DNA from: Aeromonas lusitana
Lineage (GTDB): Bacteria; Pseudomonadota; Gammaproteobacteria; Enterobacterales; Aeromonadaceae
Assembly (NCBI RefSeq): GCF_002812985.1
Contig: NZ_PGCP01000028.1
Span: 1-64,000 of the forward strand
Direction: 5' to 3'
DNA: 64,000 nt
The notes under the pieces are model-generated. The model saw only the letters and a list, made by a program, of their open reading frames with translations, was not told where the DNA came from and did not search any database. This document shows, one piece after another, positions 18,878 through 28,153 of this stretch. Position 1 is the first letter of the stretch. Each line of letters starts with the position of its first letter. The translations under genes and the position numbers were made by a program.

Positions 18878-19801
18878 ATGCAAAAATTCGATGTCAAAAC
18901 CTTTCAGGGCCTGATCCTGCAGCTGCAGGACTATTGGTCCCGCCAGGGCTGTACCATCATTCAGCCGCTGGATATGGAAGTGGGTGCCGGTACCTCCCAC
19001 CCCATGACCTGCCTGCGCGCCCTGGGCCCTGAGCCCATCGCCTGCGCCTACGTGCAACCGTCCCGCCGTCCCACCGACGGCCGCTACGGTGAGAACCCGA
19101 ACCGCCTGCAGCACTATTACCAGTTCCAGGTGATCATCAAGCCGTCCCCCGACAACATCCAGGAACTCTACCTCGGCTCTTTGAAAGAGCTGGGCATGGA
19201 TCCCGAGATCCACGACATCCGCTTCGTGGAAGACAACTGGGAAAACCCGACCCTGGGTGCCTGGGGTCTGGGCTGGGAAGTGTGGCTCAACGGCATGGAA
19301 GTGACTCAGTTCACCTACTTCCAGCAGGTTGGCGGCCTCGAATGCAAGCCGGTCACCGGCGAGATCACCTATGGTCTCGAGCGCCTGGCCATGTACATCC
19401 AGGGCGTGGACAGCGTCTATGACCTGGTCTGGTCCGACGGCCCCCTGGGCAAGACCACCTACGGCGATGTCTTCCATCAGAACGAGGTGGAGCAATCTAC
19501 CTACAACTTCGAGCACGCCGACGTGGACTTCCTGTTCCACTGCTTCGAGCAGTACGAGAAGGAAGCCCAGCACCTGCTCGGCTTGGAAAAACCGCTGCCC
19601 CTGCCCGCCTACGAGCGCATCCTCAAGGCCGCGCACTCCTTCAACCTGCTGGATGCCCGCAAGGCCATCTCGGTCACCGAGCGTCAGCGCTACATACTGC
19701 GCATTCGCACCCTGACCAAGGCCGTGGCCGAGGCTTACTACGCCTCCCGCGAGGCACTGGGCTTCCCCATGTGTCAGCGCACTGAGAACAAGCAAGGTTA
19801 A
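18878..19801 (+). CDS. glyQ: Glycyl-tRNA synthetase alpha subunit
   Basis: 307 residues (E. coli 303). Catalytic alpha chain of the bacterial alpha2-beta2 enzyme that charges tRNA-Gly. It begins [20 protein letters not shown] and has class II motifs, including [22 protein letters not shown] (motif 2) and [20 protein letters not shown] (motif 3 region). glyS follows after 9 bases. A TATACT -10-like sequence lies at 18816-18821 with no clear -35. Confidence 0.97.
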   Translation: MQKFDVKTFQGLILQLQDYWSRQGCTIIQPLDMEVGAGTSHPMTCLRALGPEPIACAYVQPSRRPTDGRYGENPNRLQHYYQFQVIIKPSPDNIQELYLGSLKELGMDPEIHDIRFVEDNWENPTLGAWGLGWEVWLNGMEVTQFTYFQQVGGLECKPVTGEITYGLERLAMYIQGVDSVYDLVWSDGPLGKTTYGDVFHQNEVEQSTYNFEHADVDFLFHCFEQYEKEAQHLLGLEKPLPLPAYERILKAAHSFNLLDARKAISVTERQRYILRIRTLTKAVAEAYYASREALGFPMCQRTENKQG

Positions 19802-19810
19802 GGAACGGAC

Positions 19811-21880
19811 ATGGCACAACATACATTTCTGGTAGAGATCGGCACCGCCGAGCTGCCCCCCAAGGCCCTGCGCTCCCTGGCCGAAGCCTTTGCCGACAAC
19901 TTCAAAGCCGAGCTGACCAAGGCCGACCTGGCCTTCGGCAACGTCGAATGGTTCGCCTCACCGCGCCGTCTGGCGCTGAAGGTGAGCGAGCTGGCCAGCG
20001 ATCAGCCGAGCAAGAGCGTCGAGAAGCGCGGCCCGGCCGTATCCCAGGCGTTCGATGCCGATGGCAAGCCGACCAAGGCTGCCGAAGGCTGGGCTCGTGG
20101 CAACGGCATCACAGTTGAGCAGGCCGAGCGTCTGGTCACCGACAAGGGCGAGTGGCTGGTTCACAACGCCAAGATCGAAGGCCGTCCGGCCAAGGAACTG
20201 CTGGGTGAGCTGGTCGCTGCTGCATTGGCCAAGCTGCCCATCCCCAAGATGATGCGCTGGGGCGACAAGACCATCCAGTTCGTGCGTCCGGTGTTCACCG
20301 TGACCCTGCTGCTGGATGGCGATCTGGTGCCCGCCACCATTCTGGGTATCGACTCCGCCCGCACCATTCGCGGTCACCGCTTTATGGGCGAACCGGAATT
20401 CACCATCGACAACGCCAGCCAGTACCCGCAGATCCTGCTGGAAAAAGGCAAGGTAGTAGCCGATTTTATGGCCCGCAAGGCCAAGATCAAGGCTGACGTC
20501 GAAGCGGCCGCTGCCGCCTTCGGTGGCGTCGCCGATCTGGACGACGCCCTGCTGGAAGAAGTCACCGCCCTGGTCGAATGGCCTGTGGTGCTGACCGCCA
20601 ACTTCGAAGAGAAGTTCCTGGCCGTCCCCGCCGAGGCCCTGGTGCACACCATGAAGGGTGACCAGAAGTACTTCCCGGTCTACGACAAGAGCGGCAAGCT
20701 GCTGCCGAAGTTCATCTTCGTCACCAACATCGAGTCCAAGGACCCGAGCCAGATCATCAGCGGCAACGAGAAGGTGGTTCGCCCCCGTCTGTCCGACGCC
20801 GAGTTCTTCTTCAAGACCGACCTGAAGCAGACCCTGGCCTCCCGCCTGCCGCGCCTCGAAACCGTGCTGTTCCAGCAGCAGCTCGGTACCGTCAAGGCCA
20901 AGGTCGAGCGTATCGAGACCGTCGCCGGCTTCATCGCCGAGCGCATCGGTGCCAACGTGGCTCAGGCCAAGCGTGCCGGCCTGCTCTCCAAGTGCGATCT
21001 CATGACCAACATGGTCGGCGAGTTCGCCAGCACCCAGGGTGTCATGGGGATGCACTACGCCCGTCACGACGGCGAAGACGAAGTGGTGGCCGTGGCCCTG
21101 AACGAGCAGTACATGCCGCGCTTCGCCGGTGATGCCCTGCCGTCCGCCCTGGAAGCCTGCGCCGTGGCGCTGGCCGACAAGCTCGACACCCTGGCCGGCA
21201 TCTTCGGCATCGGCATGCTGCCCAAAGGCGACAAGGATCCCTTCGCCCTGCGCCGCGCCGCCATCGGTGCCCTGCGCATCATGACCGAGAAGCAGCTGGA
21301 CCTGGATCTGGTTGAACTGGTGGAAGAAGCGGTACGCGTCTACGGCGACAAGCTGACCAACAAAACCGTCGTCACCGACGTGGTCGACTTCATGCTGGGC
21401 CGCTTCCGCGCCGCCTATCAGGACGAAGGCATTGGTGCCGATGTTGTGCTGGCCGTGCTGGCCCGCCGCCCGACCCGTCCGCTGGACTTCGATCGCCGCG
21501 TCAAGGCCGTCAGCCACTTCCGCAGTCTGGATGCCGCCCTGGCCCTGGCCGCCGCCAACAAGCGCGTGAGCAACATCCTGGCCAAGGTGGAAGGCGAGCT
21601 GCCGACCACCGTCAAGCCGGAGCTGTTGCAAGATACCGCCGAAAAAGCGCTGGCCACTCAGGTTGCAGCACTGCAATCCGAGCTGGCCCCGCTGTTCGCC
21701 GCCGGTGACTACCAGACCGCCCTCACCCGTCTGGCCGCCCTGCGCGAGCCGGTCGACACCTTCTTCAACGAGGTGATGGTGATGGCAGAAGACGACGCCC
21801 TCAAGGCCAACCGTCTGGCGCTGCTGAACAACCTGCGCAACCTGTTCCTGCAAGTAGCGGATATCTCCCTGCTGCAGTGA
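19811..21880 (+). CDS. glyS: Glycyl-tRNA synthetase beta subunit
   Basis: 689 residues, the length of E. coli GlyS. It starts [23 protein letters not shown], typical of the beta chain, and contains the HD-like region [33 protein letters not shown] and a C-terminal anticodon-binding domain (about 580-680). It forms an operon with glyQ and is closed by an intrinsic terminator. Confidence 0.97.
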   Translation: MAQHTFLVEIGTAELPPKALRSLAEAFADNFKAELTKADLAFGNVEWFASPRRLALKVSELASDQPSKSVEKRGPAVSQAFDADGKPTKAAEGWARGNGITVEQAERLVTDKGEWLVHNAKIEGRPAKELLGELVAAALAKLPIPKMMRWGDKTIQFVRPVFTVTLLLDGDLVPATILGIDSARTIRGHRFMGEPEFTIDNASQYPQILLEKGKVVADFMARKAKIKADVEAAAAAFGGVADLDDALLEEVTALVEWPVVLTANFEEKFLAVPAEALVHTMKGDQKYFPVYDKSGKLLPKFIFVTNIESKDPSQIISGNEKVVRPRLSDAEFFFKTDLKQTLASRLPRLETVLFQQQLGTVKAKVERIETVAGFIAERIGANVAQAKRAGLLSKCDLMTNMVGEFASTQGVMGMHYARHDGEDEVVAVALNEQYMPRFAGDALPSALEACAVALADKLDTLAGIFGIGMLPKGDKDPFALRRAAIGALRIMTEKQLDLDLVELVEEAVRVYGDKLTNKTVVTDVVDFMLGRFRAAYQDEGIGADVVLAVLARRPTRPLDFDRRVKAVSHFRSLDAALALAAANKRVSNILAKVEGELPTTVKPELLQDTAEKALATQVAALQSELAPLFAAGDYQTALTRLAALREPVDTFFNEVMVMAEDDALKANRLALLNNLRNLFLQVADISLLQ

Positions 21881-21902
21881 TCCTGGCTGGGTTCAGTGAT
21901 AT

Positions 21903-21935
21903 AAAAAACGGCGCCGTTAAGGCGCCGTTTTTTTA
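21903..21935 (+). terminator. Terminator after glyQS
   Basis: Six A, CGGCGCC-gttaa-GGCGCCG, then seven T. A strong intrinsic terminator 22 bases after glyS. Confidence 0.9.
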
Positions 21936-22010
21936 TTAGGGAAGAGGCGAGGTTAACGCCTCACAAAAATGCCAATAACTTCGTTTAATTGAATGCTTTT
22001 CTTAGCAGAA

Positions 22011-22484
22011 TTAATTGCTGCAGACACCTGACTTGGCAAGCTGCACGTTTCCTTTGGAGATAACCCGCTTGCCTTCAGTGTCGGAAACCGGCTCAAGCTT
22101 GGCGCCACCAACAAAGACACCCATCTTTATAATCTGGCGGAAGAAGTAGTTTTTACCAGGCTCGGTAAAAACAGAAATCTTGTTATCGGAGAATTCAGAT
22201 TCTGTAGAGAGTTCGTGAGTTTTACCGCCCGCTACCTGCTTATAGAAGAAAGTCTGGTTGGCAGACTCACCAAGGCATTCAGAATCAACATAAACGTCTT
22301 TTTTCTGGGCCTTTCCCATGTAGCTGTCCCGGTAGACGTAAAGACCTGCCATATTACCTTCCGGTGCAGGGAAGGCTTTCAGTCTGGCACTTTCCTGAGC
22401 ACTTTCCATTGGAACACTGGCACAGCCTGCCAGTAACAAGGTGCCCAATACAGTTGACGCCAGTGCCAGTTTTTTGAACATCAT
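22011..22484 (-). CDS. DUF2846-like lipoprotein
   Basis: 157 residues. Lipoprotein signal MMFKKLALASTVLGTLLLAGC with lipobox LAGC. AGLYVYRDSYMGKAQKKDVYVDSECLGES, then FFYKQVAGGKTHELSTESEF and KNYFFRQIIKMGVFVGGAKLEPV, follow the DUF2846 pattern; function unknown. The ATG at 22484 has GGAG 8 bases upstream. Its codon use and flanks are richer in A/T than neighbouring genes, which suggests recent acquisition. Single gene with A/T-rich DNA on both sides. Confidence 0.75.
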   Translation of the reverse strand: MMFKKLALASTVLGTLLLAGCASVPMESAQESARLKAFPAPEGNMAGLYVYRDSYMGKAQKKDVYVDSECLGESANQTFFYKQVAGGKTHELSTESEFSDNKISVFTEPGKNYFFRQIIKMGVFVGGAKLEPVSDTEGKRVISKGNVQLAKSGVCSN

Positions 22485-22872
22485 GGGGAATTCTCCGTGC
22501 AATATTTAGCCTGAAATTTATATTTTAATAAATAATGAGTTGTCTCTGACAACGGCGAATTTGACCATATGAATCCAACTACCACCAGCAAACTTTATAT
22601 TTCAGACTCAAGAAATAAATATGATGTGACACATATCAAACTTGAATATGGAGAGTCATCTTCTTCTTATGATAATCGGCTATCCATAGTGTAAATAAAG
22701 CATCGACAGTTCTCCAGAAGCTCGGTTCTATAACTGTTCTTTATTGACTGTTCGAATTATTATCCGATATTCGCAGAAACGAACGTGCGTCTCCGCTCCA
22801 GCACAACGGCTATCGCCGTTTCCGTGTACAATCCCTCACTCGTTCCAGCCTCTGTGACCCGATGGCGACCCC
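22485..22872. other. A/T-rich intergenic region
   Basis: 388 bases between the DUF2846 lipoprotein and the DMT transporter, markedly A/T-richer than the surrounding chromosome. It contains the lipoprotein promoter region and one weak small ORF (22569-22694). No repeat, RNA gene or terminator was recognised. Confidence 0.6.
22569..22694 (+). CDS. Possible 41-residue small ORF in A/T-rich DNA
   Basis: ATG at 22569 opens 41 codons (MNPTTTSKLYISDSRNKYDV..., ending RLSIV, then TAA). It has no clear Shine-Dalgarno sequence and no recognised relative. Serine- and tyrosine-rich, without a membrane segment. It may be a remnant of horizontally acquired DNA or chance. Confidence 0.2.
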   Translation: MNPTTTSKLYISDSRNKYDVTHIKLEYGESSSSYDNRLSIV

Positions 22873-23763
22873 ATGAACCGCACGCCCCTGTTGTTGATGA
22901 TCTGCACCACCTTGTTAGCGGCCGCCGGCTGGTTCTTCTCCAAGGAGGCGATCCGCGAGCTGCCCCCCGCCGCCTTTATCGGCAGCCGCTTCCTGCTGGC
23001 GGCCCTGATCCTGCTGCCCCTTGCCATCTTGTACGAACCCAGGCCCAGCCGCGCCCAGCTGCTGCGCGCCCTCGGCTGTGGCTCCTTGCTCGGTCTCAAC
23101 CTGCTGCTCTGGGTGACCGCCATCAGCCAGAGCGACGCCCTCGGCAGCGGCGCCTTTATCATGAGCGTCGCCACCCTGATGGCCCCGCTGGCCGCCTGGG
23201 TCGGCTTCCAGACCCGGCCGGGCCGCCACTACTGGACCACACTGCCCCTGGCGGTGGCGGGTCTGTTGCTGCTCTCAAGCGGCACTGACTGGGGCGTCTC
23301 CCGCTCCCTGCTCTGGTTCCTGGCCGCCGCCATGGCCCTCGGCACCCAGTTCGCGGTCCATCGCAACTTCGCCCAGTCGATCCCGGCGCGCTGGCTCACC
23401 TGCATCCAGCTCGCCATGACGGGCCTGATGGGCACCCTCCTCTCCCTGCTGACCGAGAGCTGGCCAACCTTCGTCAGCACCGGCACCTGGGGCTGGTTTG
23501 CCGCCAGCGTGCTGCTCGCCACCACCTTGCGCTACCTGCTGCTGACCCTGGCTTTGAGCAAGATGACCACCACCCACGCGGCCCTGCTGATGCTGCTCGA
23601 ACCCGTCTGGACCCTGATGCTCAGCACCCTCTGCTATGGGGAGGCCCTCGGCGGGGCCAAGCTGGCCGGCGCCGGGCTGGTACTCGGCGCCCTGGTGCTC
23701 TATCAGCTGCCCCTGCTGCGTAGCGGCGCACGGCTGCCAGCGAAGGAGTCCAGCCACGACTAG
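22873..23763 (+). CDS. DMT-superfamily transporter (EamA family)
   Basis: 296 residues with about ten hydrophobic segments and the internal two-fold repeat of EamA proteins. GWFFSKEAIRELPPAAFIGSRF near the N-terminus and LLEPVWTLMLSTLCYGEALGGAKLAGAGLVLGALVLY near the C-terminus are typical half-repeat motifs. Relatives export amino acids or other metabolites; the substrate cannot be read. No strong ribosome site precedes the ATG. Confidence 0.87.
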   Translation: MNRTPLLLMICTTLLAAAGWFFSKEAIRELPPAAFIGSRFLLAALILLPLAILYEPRPSRAQLLRALGCGSLLGLNLLLWVTAISQSDALGSGAFIMSVATLMAPLAAWVGFQTRPGRHYWTTLPLAVAGLLLLSSGTDWGVSRSLLWFLAAAMALGTQFAVHRNFAQSIPARWLTCIQLAMTGLMGTLLSLLTESWPTFVSTGTWGWFAASVLLATTLRYLLLTLALSKMTTTHAALLMLLEPVWTLMLSTLCYGEALGGAKLAGAGLVLGALVLYQLPLLRSGARLPAKESSHD

Positions 23764-23854
23764 CGTTGGTAGCCAGTGGCCCCAGTTCGGGGATGGGCAC
23801 GAGCCGCCGTCGCTGCTAGGGTAGTGGCATTAATTCATCGACGACCGAGGCTCT

Positions 23855-24337
23855 ATGCAACGCAAGACTATGGCCCTGCTGCTGGTCACCCATCTGCTGG
23901 TGGGGGGCGCGGGCTTTGCCGCCGGCATCTATCTGCTGCCGATCCTGATAGCGCCTGCCGCACCGAGCAGTGAGCAGGTGGCGGCCAGCCAGGCACAGGC
24001 GACCTATCAGGGCACCTTCAAGCGGGATCTGAAAGACAGCGATCGACTGCACTGGGGGGAAGGCAAGATAAGCATAGGGCCGGATGCCATCAGCCTGATG
24101 GGCCAGCTGGCGCCGGGGCCCGACTATCAGCTCTACCTGTCGCCGGCATTCGTGGAGACGGAGGCGGACTTCGCCCGCCTGAAGCCGCAGATGGTGCATA
24201 TCGGGCCGGTGAAAACCTTCGACAACTTTATCGTGCCGCTACCGACCAATGTGAACCCGGCTGACTACAACAGCGTTATCATCTGGTGCGAGACGTTCGG
24301 ACAATTCATTACCGCTGCCCAGTATCAGAACCACTGA
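23855..24337 (+). CDS. DM13-domain exported protein
   Basis: 160 residues. One N-terminal hydrophobic segment (about 5-33) acts as signal or anchor. The rest is a DM13 domain: TYQGTFKRDLKDSDRLHWGEGKISI, then YQLYLSPAFVE and the conserved cysteine in YNSVIIWCETFGQFITAAQY. DM13 domains have been proposed to serve in redox or electron transfer. GAGG precedes the ATG. Likely periplasmic. Confidence 0.78.
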   Translation: MQRKTMALLLVTHLLVGGAGFAAGIYLLPILIAPAAPSSEQVAASQAQATYQGTFKRDLKDSDRLHWGEGKISIGPDAISLMGQLAPGPDYQLYLSPAFVETEADFARLKPQMVHIGPVKTFDNFIVPLPTNVNPADYNSVIIWCETFGQFITAAQYQNH

Positions 24338-24387
24338 TCATGCCGACTAGCGGTATGGCCATGGCAGCATAAAATAGCAAATCAAAC

Positions 24388-24415
24388 AAAAATGGCGCCT
24401 ATTGGCGCCATTTTT
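24388..24415. terminator. Bidirectional terminator between convergent genes
   Basis: AAAAATGGCGCC-tatt-GGCGCCATTTTT, between the end of the DM13 gene and the end of the minus-strand RelE-like gene. Confidence 0.88.
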
Positions 24416-24431
24416 ACGACTTGTCGGCCCC

Positions 24432-24731
24432 TCAGCTCGGCGGGAAGTGGCCGCCTATGCTGATCACATTGACCTGCTGCAGGGTGTCGTGGAGGGTGAA
24501 GGCCACCCTGTGCTCCTGACTGAGGCGGATGGTGTAGATCCCCTTGTTCACCCCGCTGAGCTGCTCGTAGTGCATGTCCCCCACCTTGTCGGCGGCGTTC
24601 TTTGGGTGGGTGCCGCGCTCGATCTCCCGCCGCCACTCGTGGTACTTGCTCATGCCCGCGGCCGGTACGGCGACGTGCTTGCCCTTGTTGTAGAGGATGC
24701 GTTGCTGAGAGTCATTGATGCTCCATGCCAT
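24432..24731 (-). CDS. RelE/ParE-fold-like small protein without visible antitoxin
   Basis: 99 residues. The C-terminal half, GIYTIRLSQEHRVAFTLHDT followed by VNVISIGGHF, follows the strand pattern of RelE/ParE-type toxins, where a central Arg precedes a hydrophobic strand and a final GxH. The N-terminal half has SKYHEWRREIERG. The ATG at 24731 has AAGGAG 6 bases upstream. No small antitoxin gene lies on either side; the upstream neighbour is an ArsR regulator. It may be an orphan toxin-fold protein with another role. The family call is tentative. Confidence 0.5.
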   Translation of the reverse strand: MAWSINDSQQRILYNKGKHVAVPAAGMSKYHEWRREIERGTHPKNAADKVGDMHYEQLSGVNKGIYTIRLSQEHRVAFTLHDTLQQVNVISIGGHFPPS

Positions 24732-24793
24732 GGCCGGCTCCTTGTTTAGGCTCAAAAGAGAACCAAAGCATAGACCAGGCAAGGGCATTGGGG

Positions 24794-25474
24794 TCAGGCC
24801 GGGATCCCGAACTGGCGTTGCAGCAGGCGCTGGCCGCCGGTTGTCAGGGTCAGCTCGCGGCCCTCGAGTACGCGCACCAGCGCCCCCTTGTCCAGTAGAT
24901 GGGTGAGCAGGCGGGCGCCCAGCTGGCCCCCCAGGTGCATGCGCCGCTCGCTCCAGTCCAGACAGGGACAGGCGAAGTGGCGCCTGCCGCTCGGCACGCA
25001 GTCGATGCCGAGCCGGCTGAAGTGCTGCTCCCCCTCAGGGGTCAGGCCATGGCCGCCGGCGTCCAGCCAGCCCTGAGCCAGCAGGGCGTCATGCAGCCGC
25101 ACTCCCAGCTCCCCCGCCAGATGGTCATAGCAGGTGCGGGCGAAGCGCAGCCGCGCCGGGGTCTTGCTCTGCAAGGGGCCCGGGCCTTGCGCCGCCAGCC
25201 CCATCAACTGCTCCACCACCAAGGCCACCTCAGGGCTCGCGATGCGATAGTAGCGATGCTTGCCCTGCTGGACGCAGCCCGTCAGCCCCTGCTGCTGCAA
25301 CCTGGCGAGGTGACTGCTGGCGGTGGAGGTGGCGACGTCCGCCACAGTGCTTAGCTCGGTCGCCGTCCAGGCCCGCCCATCCATCAGGGCGGACAACATG
25401 CGAGCACGGCTGCCATCGGCGATGGCGGCGGCCACCTGTGCCAGACCCAGCTCCAGGCTCTCTTGCGGGTTCAT
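24794..25474 (-). CDS. ArsR-family winged-helix regulator with extended C-terminal domain
   Basis: 226 residues, longer than simple ArsR proteins (about 100). N-terminal winged helix (about 10-95): LAQVAAAIADGSRARMLSALMDG, TATELSTVADVATSTASSHLARLQQQGL as the helix-turn-helix, and GKHRYYRIA as the wing. The C-terminal part has RRHFACPCLDWSERRMHLGG, a motif of a wider subgroup of long ArsR proteins; its cysteines may bind a ligand. It lies 27 bases after the ACT-domain gene and 62 before the RelE-like gene. GGAG precedes the start. Confidence 0.85.
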   Translation of the reverse strand: MNPQESLELGLAQVAAAIADGSRARMLSALMDGRAWTATELSTVADVATSTASSHLARLQQQGLTGCVQQGKHRYYRIASPEVALVVEQLMGLAAQGPGPLQSKTPARLRFARTCYDHLAGELGVRLHDALLAQGWLDAGGHGLTPEGEQHFSRLGIDCVPSGRRHFACPCLDWSERRMHLGGQLGARLLTHLLDKGALVRVLEGRELTLTTGGQRLLQRQFGIPA

Positions 25475-25501
25475 CTCGCCACTCCCATCCGTGTTCTCTC
25501 C

Positions 25502-25882
25502 TTATTGCCAGTCGGCGGTCGCCTCCCTGGCCTTGTCCATGTCGTCCGTCACCAGGATCAGCTGATTGGCATGATCGCTGTACAGGGTAATGATGTTGAC
25601 CGATGCGGTCCCCAGTGCGGTGCAGATGGCCCCCAGCTGGCCGGGCACCTCCTGCTTCAGGCGGCGCACCAGCACCTCTCGCACCGCCACTACCTCCAAC
25701 CCGGCCTCTCTGGCGACCTGGGCGGCGCGCTCTCCCTCTTCCACCAGGAAGTGGGCATGGCCGGCGCCCTCGGCGAGGAACATGCCACCCCCTTCCAGGC
25801 TGACGCCCGCGCGGCCCATCAAGACCCCGAACTGCCCCAGTGCGCCCGGGTTGTCCGGCAATATCAGATGAATATCGTACAT
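25502..25882 (-). CDS. ACT-domain protein
   Basis: 126 residues containing two ACT-like halves: MYDIHLILPDNPGALGQFGVLMGRAGVSLEGG at the N-terminus and VPGQLGAICTALGTASVNIITLYSDHANQLILVTDD at the C-terminus. ACT domains usually bind amino acids. Free-standing ones like this have no assigned reaction. AAGGAG precedes the ATG at 25882; the longer frame has no family similarity. Probably transcribed with the ArsR gene 27 bases downstream, suggesting a small-molecule-responsive unit. Confidence 0.8.
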   Translation of the reverse strand: MYDIHLILPDNPGALGQFGVLMGRAGVSLEGGGMFLAEGAGHAHFLVEEGERAAQVAREAGLEVVAVREVLVRRLKQEVPGQLGAICTALGTASVNIITLYSDHANQLILVTDDMDKAREATADWQ

Positions 25883-26007
25883 CCTTGTCTCTCCTTTGCG
25901 ATAACAGCCTGCAGCATAGGAGAAGGCAGGAAGAGACGCTTCGATGGTGGCCGAAGCGTTGCCCCTACCTCGATTTTTTCTTTCGAAGGTTGGGCTCGCC
26001 CTAAACA

Positions 26008-26033
26008 AAAACGGCGCCCATGGGCGCCGTTTT
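26008..26033 (-). terminator. Terminator after the aromatic amino acid permease
   Basis: AAAACGGCGCCCATGGGCGC continuing as CGTTTT is a perfect 26-base dyad with T-rich sequence beyond it on the minus strand, 42 bases after the permease stop. Confidence 0.88.
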
Positions 26034-26075
26034 GCTATTCCCCCGGCTCGATATCGGGGCCAAACATCCTCTTTC

Positions 26076-27293
26076 TCAACCTGTATAGGCCGGCAGCAGA
26101 CCCGCCATGTTGAGCAGGTGGAAGGCGGCGGTCAGCACCCCGAACAGGATCACCAGGGCGATCATCAGCACACCGCCCGGAGCGTGGAAGCCCTCGCCCT
26201 TGCCACCCTTGGCGGCGCGCACCTTCCAGGCCAGCAGGGGCGGAATGATGCAGGTCCAGAGGGTGGCCACGGCGCCGGCGTAGCCGATGGCGGCCAGGAA
26301 ACCGAACGGGAACAGCAACGAGAGCACCAGGGGCGGCAGGAAGGTCACCGCCCAGGACTTGCTGCGGCCGCGATGGCTGTTGTCGAACTTGAACAGATCC
26401 GCCAGGTAGTCGAATACCCCGAGCCCGACCCCGATAAAGGAGGAGAGGATGGCCGCCATGGAGAAGGCGTTGAGGGCGCTCGCCACCGCCTTGGATTCGA
26501 TGACGGATCCCAGCGCCGTGAGCAGGGCATCCACGTTGCCGTCTTGCGCTATCACCGGGCCGAAGGCGCTGCGCGGCAGGTTGCCGAACACGCTGACCAG
26601 CCAGATGAGGTAGAAGGTGAGCGCGATGACGGTGCCGCCCAGGATGGCGCGGCTGGCGCGGCGCTCCTCACCGTAGTAGGCGCGCATGGACGACACAGAG
26701 TGGTGATAGCCAAACGAGGTGAGCGCCACCGGCAGCATCACCAGGGCATAGGGGGCATAGCTGTGCTCACTGCCGACCTTGTCGAGCAGCAGATCCAGGC
26801 GGATGTTCATGGACATGCCGGAGATGCCGAAGGCGAAGCTCAGCCCCATCAGGATCACCAACAGCACGGAGATGCGGTCCACCGCCCGGGTGGAGTGCCA
26901 CACCAGGCCGGAGAAGGCCAGGGTAAACAGCACAGATCCCCAGTGGCTGCCAAGCCCGGTCATGCCCTCTATGATGAGGCCGGCCGAGGTGATGTAGGCA
27001 TAGAGCAATATGCCGCCGACGAAGTAGACGCTTAAGTTGTTGAGTGCGTTGACCTTGTTCCCCAGCAGATCCCGGGTCACGGTATCGAAGGAGACGCGCA
27101 ATGGATAGCCCTTGTAGGACTCCAGCAGCATCCAGCCGGAGACGGTCATCACCACCATGGTCAGCGCCACCGCGAGCATGGACCAAAGCGTCCATGCTCC
27201 CGCCCCCGCACTCGGCAGCCCCAGCATACCGGCTCCTACACAGACGCCGGCAATGATGCATGCCCCGCCCACCAACGATGGTTTATGTTCCAT
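26076..27293 (-). CDS. Tryptophan permease, Mtr/TnaB type (HAAAP family)
   Basis: 405 residues with about eleven membrane helices. It starts PSLVGGACIIAGVCVGAGMLGLP, the HAAAP signature, and contains SYAPYALVMLPVALTSFGYHHSVSSMRAYYG and GVGLGVFDYLADLFKFDN, which follow E. coli Mtr/TnaB closely. Proton-linked uptake of tryptophan or a related aromatic amino acid is expected. It lies about 1 kb downstream of tnaA on the same strand, separated by a plus-strand gene, so a link with tryptophanase is likely although they are not one operon. The upstream region carries a 47-bp tandem repeat. Confidence 0.87.
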   Translation of the reverse strand: MEHKPSLVGGACIIAGVCVGAGMLGLPSAGAGAWTLWSMLAVALTMVVMTVSGWMLLESYKGYPLRVSFDTVTRDLLGNKVNALNNLSVYFVGGILLYAYITSAGLIIEGMTGLGSHWGSVLFTLAFSGLVWHSTRAVDRISVLLVILMGLSFAFGISGMSMNIRLDLLLDKVGSEHSYAPYALVMLPVALTSFGYHHSVSSMRAYYGEERRASRAILGGTVIALTFYLIWLVSVFGNLPRSAFGPVIAQDGNVDALLTALGSVIESKAVASALNAFSMAAILSSFIGVGLGVFDYLADLFKFDNSHRGRSKSWAVTFLPPLVLSLLFPFGFLAAIGYAGAVATLWTCIIPPLLAWKVRAAKGGKGEGFHAPGGVLMIALVILFGVLTAAFHLLNMAGLLPAYTG

Positions 27294-27387
27294 TTACTTC
27301 CCCAAAGACGATTGTTGATCTGGTCGCGACCGCGGACCGTTGCATCTGCTACGCCGGTTGTCATCGTAAGATCGCGCTCATCCGTAC

Positions 27388-27481
27388 TATCGGTGCCCAG
27401 CCGCTTGCTGCTGCATCGGCGGCAGAAGCTGTGCTATCGGCGCCCAGCCGCTTGCTGCTGCGTCAGCGAGGCAAGACGTGG
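27388..27481. repeat. 47-bp imperfect tandem direct repeat upstream of the permease
   Basis: TATCGGTGCCCAGCCGCTTG with CTGCTGC following (27388) recurs as TATCGGCGCCCAGCCGCTTG with CTGCTGC (27435). The repeat is strong over the first 27 bases, then decays. It lies in the 451-base gap 27294-27744, about 95 bases upstream of the permease start. Apart from this repeat and a TATACT sequence at about 27709 ahead of the next gene, nothing else was recognised in the gap. Confidence 0.7.
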
Positions 27482-27744
27482 CTGAGGCTGGCTACCGATC
27501 CCAAAAGGGCAGCAGGGCCGCCATTTTGGGGGTGTGACTTTACCCTGCATGTCCTCGGGTATCAAATCCGCAGGCTCAATGGGGGGATCCAGGGCCGGTT
27601 TTGGCGACATCTGGTTACTTTCTGACGATCCGGCTGCTGCTGAAATCTGTCTGACGGCGCTTCAGTGGATGGCGAGCTCATGGCGAAGGGCTGCCCGCCC
27701 GGCGCACTATACTCAAGCCGGTTTTCACGGCGAGGAGCCACCCC

Positions 27745-28125
27745 ATGGACAGGAAGTTCGTCATCAGCGCCCTCTGCTATGCCCTGCTCGGCATGGTGCT
27801 CGGCATCTATATGGCCGCCTCCAAGGATCACGGCCAGTTCGTGACTCACGCCCACATCATGTTGGTGGGGTTCGTGGTGTCGTTTAGTTATGCCCTCTGC
27901 CACCGGTTGTGGCTCGGCAACCCGAGCGGGCGGCTGGCGCAGATCCAGTTCTACCTGCATCAGCTGGGGGCGGCCGTGATGACGGCGGGGCTCTATCTGC
28001 TCTACGGCCAGTTGCTGCCCCCGGAGCGGGTCGATCCCTTCCTCGCCGCCTCCTCCCTGGCGGTGCTGGCTGCCATGGGGATCATGCTGGCCCAGTTTGT
28101 GCGGCGCCCATCCGTGCAGCCATAA
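27745..28125 (+). CDS. Small four-helix membrane protein with HAH motif
   Basis: 126 residues with four hydrophobic segments (about 7-24, 35-53, 70-90, 100-117). VTHAHIMLVGFVVSFSYALCHRLW carries conserved-looking histidines at the start and end of helix 2, and HQLGAAVMT adds one in helix 3. This resembles heme-bearing helices of heme-copper oxidase-like proteins, but no heme binding can be claimed. Not assigned. Divergent from the permease, convergent with tnaA, with its own terminator. Confidence 0.65.
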   Translation: MDRKFVISALCYALLGMVLGIYMAASKDHGQFVTHAHIMLVGFVVSFSYALCHRLWLGNPSGRLAQIQFYLHQLGAAVMTAGLYLLYGQLLPPERVDPFLAASSLAVLAAMGIMLAQFVRRPSVQP

Positions 28126-28129
28126 CAAC

Positions 28130-28153
28130 ACGGCGCCCGAGGGCGCCGTTTTT
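28130..28153 (+). terminator. Terminator after the small membrane protein gene
   Basis: ACGGCGCCC-ga-GGGCGCCGT followed by T residues, four bases after the stop codon. Confidence 0.85.
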
